Of a stretch of DNA of 64,000 nucleotides, positions 59,201 to 64,000 are shown piece by piece (the first letter of the stretch is position 1; each line of letters begins with the position of its first letter). The translations under genes and the position numbers were made by a program. A model generated the notes under the pieces. It saw only the letters and a program-made list of their open reading frames with translations. It searched no databases and was not told the DNA's origin. This DNA is from Adineta steineri (taxonomy: Eukaryota > Rotifera > Eurotatoria > Adinetida > Adinetidae), in the NCBI GenBank assembly GCA_905250115.1, contig CAJNOI010000302.1:19606-83605 (forward strand). The letters run 5' to 3'.

Positions 59201-62200
59201 GTAGGTGAAGCTTTTATTGTTCATTTGATCGACTTGATCATGAAACTCGGTATAAACAACTGTATTGTATGGAATTTGTATGGTCCAGCTGAAACAACTA
59301 TAGTTTCTACCTTCCATAGAGTAGATCTGATAGAGAACACGCGAAGCGTTTCAATTGGTAGACCACTTTCTAATTACCGATGTATGATTATGAATCAATA
59401 TTCACAATCATCTGTTATCGATCAAGAAGGTGAACTGCTAGTGGGAGGAGCAGGTGTTTTTGTTGGTTATCTTGGACGTAATGATTTAACTGCAAAAGCT
59501 TTTGTTGAAATAGATGGTGAGATATTCTATCGAACAGGTGATCTTGTTACAATGCATAACAATGGTCTTCTGCATTATCAAGGAAGAAAAGATCATCAAA
59601 TCAAACTTCATGGACAAAGAATTGAACTTGGTGAAATCGAACGATGTTTACTTAACATCACGTCCATCTCTGCTTGTGCTGTCATGAAATGGAATGATGA
59701 TTATTTAGTTGGTTATGTTCAGTCATCTCATATCAATGAAGAAGAACTACGTGAACATTGTCAATCTCATCTTCCACCACATATGATTCCACCATTCTTT
59801 ATTATTCTTGATAAACTACCTTTGAATCCGAATGGAAAAATAGATCGAAAACTTCTTCCTTCACCCCACTTCTCGTCTACAAATCTCATAAACCGTATAG
59901 AACTATTATTACCAACAAATGATATTGAAGTTAGTATTCATCATGTATGGTGTGAGATATTCAAACTAAATCAAATCTCAACTGATACAAATCTCTTTAC
60001 TATTGGTGGTCATTCATTACTTATCATGCAACTTTTTCATCGATACAAAATCCAGTTTCATTTAGAAACAAATACTCTTTCTATTTCGAATCTATTTCAA
60101 CATCCAACAATTATGCATCATGCTCAACTCATTTATCAAACTATGAATATGACAGAGAATATCAATGACTATTATTGGTCTTCATTACATATCAAGAAAG
60201 GTAATATAGAATGTTTAAAAATGTTCTAGTAACTATATTCTATTCCTCTCTTGTAGCAAGAGCATCATTTGCACAAGAACGAATCTATTTAGATGAACAA
60301 ATTCGTTTTTCATCCAACAAAACAACCATGAATAATATGTATGTTATTCCATTACTTTATCGTATATCATCTATGAATGATCATATATCGATTATTCGAT
60401 TAAATCATGCATTTCAAAGTGTTATCTCAAAGCATAATATTTTTCGAACAGCACTATATCTTGATACAAATAGTAATATTATACAACACTATTTGGATGC
60501 AGATATCATTCTCGATGGTGATATGAAATCAAATGGATTGACAATCATTAATCTCCATAATGATGATCGGCATTATATGAATGAAATTATCAAAGAAATA
60601 CTAAATCAAGCTGATTTATTCGATTTATCAAAAGGACATGTTATTCGTTGTCATATTCTTCGTCATTGTCATCTATCCCAAGATAATATTTCGTGTGGGA
60701 ATGATGATCTCTTGACTGAAAATGATCACATATTAATTAGTATTCATCATGCAATATTTGATGGAGCATCAACATCAGTCTTCCTTCATGAGCTTTCTCT
60801 TGCTTATCAATCTCACGATTCTTTATCTATGGATGAAAATACATTGAATTATATAGACTATTCTGTTCATGAACACATCATGGATATGTCATTATCTCGT
60901 GAGTTCTGGCATTCTCAACTTGAAGGATATAATATGGAATGTTCATTATTATTACCAGTTGATCGACAACGTTCCTCAACTAATCAACAACGATCAGGTT
61001 CAGCATCCATAGGTGAAATCATTTTTAATAATGAAATATGCACTTCATTTCTAAACTATGCATCATCACATCATCTCACACTTTTTCAACTTGGATTATC
61101 TATATTTTATGTGTTTCTATTTAAATTAACTCATGGTGAGACTGATCTATGTGTTAGTTCTATTAATGCTAATCGATATCGAAATGAACTACAAAATCTA
61201 ATTGGAATGTTTGTTTCAACATTGCCATATCGTGTTGAACTTGATGCACATTGGTCATTTGATGAAGTGGTAAAATATGTACAAGAAAAATGCTTATCAA
61301 TTCTTGAACATTCTCATTATCCATTACAACATATTCTTGATGATAATCGAACAAGTCAATCGAATGTATCATTTCTTGAGACAATGTTTGACTTTATCAC
61401 TGTATCAGCAGATGTTGGTGGATTACGTTTGAATGGTGTCAATCTAGAAGAAGCGTCGTTAAATGAATCATATGAAATGGCTAAATTTGACTTCTCATTA
61501 AGGTTTCTTTACAATTCATCATCAGATGATAATCAACTATCATGTTCTTTGATTTGTTCACGTGATATATTTGATGCAACAACAGTTGGCATAATAGGTC
61601 GAAGATTTGAATATCTTTGCGAGCAAATTTTTGGTTGCAATTCAAGTAATACTACGATGAATGGATGTAATATATCGATCAGCAAACTTTCTCTTATTTT
61701 ACACGAAGAAAGTGAAGAAATACACACAATAGCGTTTCGTAAACTGGAGAATATCGTCAATCAAGGTATATCCATTTTTAAAACGTTTCAAGGCTATAAT
61801 ACTTATATTGATGAAAAAGATTAGCATTAAGAAAGCATACGACAAAACAGCATGATTTATTATGTTCTAGCTATACGATTTTCTTCTTCTTTGTTGAACC
61901 GAAAATGTGAAGAAGTAACACATTATTATTACGATAATTTTTCCAAATCAGGCGTCCCCTCCATTTTTGTTGATCTATTTGTAGTATGCTCTCTACTCTG
62001 ACACATGTATATGATGACAACATTATTTGACAGCCTAGCTAAACTTGAGATCTTAGGTTCATTTTTCAAATTTTCTTTATACTTCTTTTCCAGAAAGCTT
62101 ATCGTTTCAATCTTGAACAATATATATAACATGTATTGCATACATTGATGTATACTGATGACAGCTCAATTAAATGAGGTAATACGAGATTCGTCAAAAC

Positions 62201-64000
62201 CTTTCTTCGTGGAAATATTCCTGTAATGTTTCGAAACTTCATTACTAAAAACTTTCAGTAATCATAGTTAGTTTTGATGCAAATCGTAATGAATCATACC
62301 TTTAAATTTTGTATTGTTGACTCATATACCTAGCAACAATATTGATTTAATTCAATTAGAAAATAGATAAATAAAAGTGACTATAATATGATGAGAGCAA
62401 TTGGTTATCATGAGTATTCATTGTAATCAATTAAACTTTAATTTGTATAGCACCAGCGTCCTTTGCACAACATCGAATATGGTTCGAAAATCAAAGAGAT
62501 GCTGACACTGATCAAGCACCTTTAACGACTCATAATATGTCATTTTTCTATCGTCTCTACGCAGGAGATATTTTATCCGTAAAACAATTTCGTCATGCTC
62601 TGGAGCTTATTGTTAACAAACATCAATCACTTCATACATCACTCATCTATGATTCGAACAAAAATCTACTCATGCAGCGAATTCTCACTCAACAAGACAT
62701 CAGTAATGACATGTTTACAATTACTGAAAGCACTTATGAAACTGATGAACAGCTCAATACTAACATCGAAAATGAGAAACGTAATCCTCAACTTTTCGAT
62801 CTTGCTCAAGGTCTTGTCTTTCGATGTCATATTATTTACTATCAACAAATCTCTTCAAACAATATCCTTTCCGATAAAGATATAATTATCTTCAATTTTC
62901 ACCACGCTCTCTTTGATTATCCATCAATGAATATATTTCTTCATGACCTCGATCAAGCTTACAAAACAGGCCAACTCCCCACTGATAATGCCACTCCTTT
63001 ACGTTATATCGATTGTAAGTACATTCAATTCTTTGTTCTATTTCAACTGATTCTTTCTTCTTATTTAGATACTGTTATTGAACAACAAATGTCAATGACT
63101 GGTGCAAATATGTATTGGCTTGATGCTCTCCATAATTGTCATCTCGATCAATCTTTATCATTACCATATGATCGATATCGTCTTACAAATGAACATCGAA
63201 CTGGTCGCACAACATCTGTCTCTTTTGGTTTTGGTCTAAATCTTTCTCATGATTTTCTTCTCTATACGTTATCAAACAATATCAAACATGAACATCTAGC
63301 ACTTGCTATTTGCTTTATCTTCTTATTTAAATTAACGAATGGTGAAAAGGATTTATGTATTTCAATGAATATCGACAATCGTCATAGAGATGAACTAAAA
63401 TCTATAATTGGACTGTTCGAGAATATCATTCCACTACGATGTCAACTAGATCCTCATTGGCCTTTCCATCAACTACTTGACTATGTTCGAGAGATAACAA
63501 CCAATAGTATGAAATATTCATATTTTCCTCTTCAACGTCTTCTCAATCAACATGCGAATGTTTCAAACCCAGCATTTCTTGATATATCATTCGGATTTCT
63601 ATCATCTATGACAAGTAGTGACAATAAACTAATAACGATTGGTGATAGTCAACTTCCATCGATACCTTTCGTAATGAACATTAATGATAATGAGATTAGA
63701 AATAAGTATGATTTCTCACTTATAATCCAACATGATCTCAATATTAATCAGTTCTCATGTACAATCAATGGATCACTTGATTTATTCAATGTAGAAACAA
63801 TTAATAAGATATCTCAACGATTTCATTCAGTCTTGAAACAATTATTTCTATCTGTTGATGATCAAATGAATAAACCTATCTATGAAATATCATTAACATT
63901 GCCAAATGAAAGCTTACTCATGCAATCAATGAATAATACACAAATATCATTTCCATCTCCTCTCACTTGTATTCATCATGAGTTTGTATATCAAGTAATG
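45294..64000 (+). CDS. NRPS-2: aryl-loading, thiazole-forming nonribosomal peptide synthetase, 3' end beyond window
   Basis: Thirteen exons in one frame: 45294-46128, 46191-46442, 46496-47266, 47625-52232, 52292-53749, 56683-57249, 57314-58404, 58461-58763, 58818-59148, 59205-60200, 60257-61765, 62451-63014, 63069 to the window end (at least 4,739 residues). Every exon length agrees with the flanking phases. Order: A0-PCP0 / Cy-A(Ox)-PCP1 / C2a-C2b-A2-PCP2 / C3a-C3b... The first module has the layout of an initiation module, the second forms and oxidises a thiazoline, and the rest elongate. Kynureninase lies directly upstream. No release domain is inside the window. Confidence 0.87.
47625..52232 (+). 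CDS. NRPS-2 module 1: Cy-A(Cys)-Ox-PCP, thiazole-forming
   Basis: A single 4,608-bp exon (1,536 residues); the acceptor TTTTGCTTTAG ends at 47624. The heterocyclization (Cy) domain has FPTTEIQQAYLFGR, RHEALRT, the signature FDLLIMDLWS (DxxxxD in place of HHxxxDG, about 48124-48153), LPIFNR, GDFTS and ISQTPQVYLD. Cy domains condense Cys/Ser/Thr and close the side chain into a ring. The A domain has YTSGSTGKPKGV, FDLSVYDIFG, YRTGDYGRF and SPNGKIDRKAL. Its hand-read code is D-L-Y-N-L-S-L-I-W-K, identical to the classical cysteine code. An FMN oxidase domain is inserted between A8 and A9. The carrier site is VGGNSLLLVEI near 52050. The last ~100 residues (TTTNFFS to TLHINEG) look like the local rotifer carrier domains; the rest does not. 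Confidence 0.92.
50560..51650 (+). other. Thiazoline oxidase (nitroreductase/SagB-like Ox) domain inside the A domain
   Basis: Between A8 (GRKDFQVKVHGHRIELGEI) and A9/A10 (LPMYMVP, NGKIDR) lies about 360 residues of nitroreductase-fold sequence: MRKSYRQF, RYASIDDLYPVQVYVEL (compare RYPSAGGLYPVQVY in SagB-type dehydrogenases), SVYYHNPDEHTLELI and LETGYIMGLLEKEGSRLGL. In epothilone- and bleomycin-type NRPSs such FMN domains oxidise thiazolines to thiazoles, and insertion between A8 and A9 is a known arrangement. Function here is inferred from family and context. Confidence 0.85.
52292..53749 (+). CDS. NRPS-2 condensation domain C2a (directly after the thiazole module)
   Basis: One 1,458-bp exon. 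TSYAQERIFLDVQVRF, core motif HHVAIDH (Gly of HHxxxDG changed to His), IGMFTSILPYC, HSHYPLQHIL, ending VTNEG at a phase-1 donor. It is the first domain that would receive the aryl-thiazole thioester. The 59-bp intron in front of it (52233-52291) is at the standard carrier/C position of this gene family. Confidence 0.85.
54241..54310. repeat. GC-rich repeated segment, copy 1
   Basis: Contains CGTCTAGCCGTTCGTCGGCC, then CCCTTTGGTCGGCCACTCAC and GACTAGCCGTT. A second copy is at 54578-54646. It is far more GC-rich than its surroundings and holds GTCGGCC twice. Confidence 0.7.
54578..54646. repeat. GC-rich repeated segment, copy 2
   Basis: Near-identical to 54241-54310 (CGTCTAGACGTTCGTCGGCC, then CCCTTCGGTCGGCCACTCAC), including the AT-rich lead-in TTTTCAAACTGACGTCTAG against CTCAAACTAACGTCTAG. 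Confidence 0.7.
55080..55196. repeat. Telomere-like palindrome, longest copy, with a (CCCACA)n arm
   Basis: The G arm GTGGGTGTGGGTGTCGGTGT (about 55081-55100), a spacer of about 25 bp, then a 70-bp C arm made largely of CCCACA units (ACACCCACACCCACACCCAC). CCCACA is the complement of TGTGGG, the telomeric repeat reported for bdelloids. The two arms can form a long hairpin. Confidence 0.75.
55196..55446. repeat. Tandem duplication of about 125 bp
   Basis: Two adjacent units (55196-55320 and 55321-55446) share GTAAAAAAGTGGTCCTTTGT, then TTGGTAGTTAAAAAAATCTT and CAGATTCG...CTCCTCGACC-like sequence. A partial third unit (AAAACCAACATCGGAT) precedes the telomere-like arm near 55064. Confidence 0.75.
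56683..60200 (+). CDS. NRPS-2 module 2: C2b-A2-PCP2
   Basis: Exons 56683-57249, 57314-58404, 58461-58763, 58818-59148 and 59205-60200, with introns exactly where NRPS-1 modules have them. C2b core motif HHALFDF, C5 motif IGLFENVIPLR. Adenylation motifs TSGSTGTPKA, FDIHVQEI (A4), LYGPAETT (A5), YRTGDLVTM (A7), GRKDHQIKLHGQRIE (A8), NPNGKIDRK (A10). Carrier IGGHSLLIMQL. Hand-read code D-I-Q-H-C-I-L-I-V; no confident substrate. The C2b exon is near-identical in long runs to NRPS-1 C2b and C3b. Confidence 0.87.
60257..61765 (+). CDS. NRPS-2 condensation domain C3a
   Basis: One 1,509-bp exon: ARASFAQERIYLDEQIRF, canonical HHAIFDG, IGMFVSTLPYR, HSHYPLQHIL, ending at IVNQG and a phase-1 donor. It is closest by eye to NRPS-1 C5a and C3a, in inverted orientation on the scaffold. 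Confidence 0.86.
61766..62450 (+). other. 685-bp intron between C3a and C3b, homologous to the NRPS-1 9177-9866 intron
   Basis: Phase-1 GT-AG intron. It shares long near-identical stretches with the reverse complement of 9177-9866 (CAGCATGATTTATTATGTTC, TTCTAGCTATACGA, the AGTAGAGAGCATACTA region). No gene inside; the open frame at 61929-62141 on the minus strand is part of this homology only. Confidence 0.75.
62451..64000 (+). CDS. NRPS-2 condensation domain C3b, runs off the window
   Basis: Exons 62451-63014 and 63069 to at least 64000. It begins APASFAQHRIWFENQRD, has core motif HHALFDY, IGLFENIIPLR and YSYFPLQRLLNQH, and reaches the linker (CIHHEFVYQVM) that precedes the A domain in every sister module. 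It is very similar to NRPS-1 C5b (56-57 kb away in the window), including the shared HHAxFDY variant. Confidence 0.86.

Noticed and set aside
1-64000. Whole window as bacterial contamination because of the NRPS and kynureninase genes
   Set aside because: The NRPS genes contain many in-frame-compatible spliceosomal introns, and the flanks carry eukaryotic transposons and a multi-exon membrane protein.

Overview
The window looks like a piece of a bdelloid rotifer genome (Adineta- or Rotaria-like). It is AT-rich eukaryotic DNA with many 49-68 bp GT-AG introns. It carries dispersed motifs related to TGTGGG, the telomeric repeat reported for bdelloids, and very large nonribosomal peptide synthetase (NRPS) genes of bacterial type, which bdelloids are known to have gained by horizontal transfer. 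Two 100-N assembly gaps (6275-6374 and 42775-42874) interrupt it. The organism call is inference; no marker gene proves it.

Layout. (1) 558-4049, minus: a five-exon membrane protein with three repeated extracellular domains and a PPxY tail. (2) 4204-5424: a hairpin and a foldback element (8-bp target duplication) with a hAT-type MITE nested in its end (another 8-bp duplication). (3) 6375-34913, minus: NRPS-1, one reading frame over 30 exons (about 7,750 residues visible), made of five C-C-A-PCP modules and cut by the first gap. (4) 35131-38480, minus: a Baeyer-Villiger monooxygenase fragment and a decayed NRPS. (5) 38481-43911: gene-poor AT-rich DNA with a degenerate satellite of about 105 bp period and the second gap. 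(6) 43912-45096, plus: an intron-free kynureninase. (7) 45294 to beyond the window end, plus: NRPS-2, reading A-PCP / Cy-A(Ox)-PCP / C-C-A-PCP / C-C-.

How it may work together. Kynureninase makes anthranilate or 3-hydroxyanthranilate. The first A domain of NRPS-2 lacks the Asp that binds an amino-acid amine, as expected for an aryl-acid loading domain. The next module has a heterocyclization domain, an A domain whose hand-read code is exactly the classical cysteine code (DLYNLSLIWK), and an FMN oxidase inserted in that A domain. The simplest prediction is an aminophenyl-thiazole (or hydroxylated form) that is then extended by C-C-A-PCP modules. Two C domains per module, intron positions shared by all modules, and a 4.6-kb intron-free Cy-A-Ox exon inside an intron-rich gene suggest that rotifer-type modules multiplied after gaining introns and later captured a foreign thiazole module.

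All splice sites, domain calls and specificity codes were read by eye. The exon lengths proposed for both NRPS genes and for the membrane protein keep frame across every intron, which is strong internal support.
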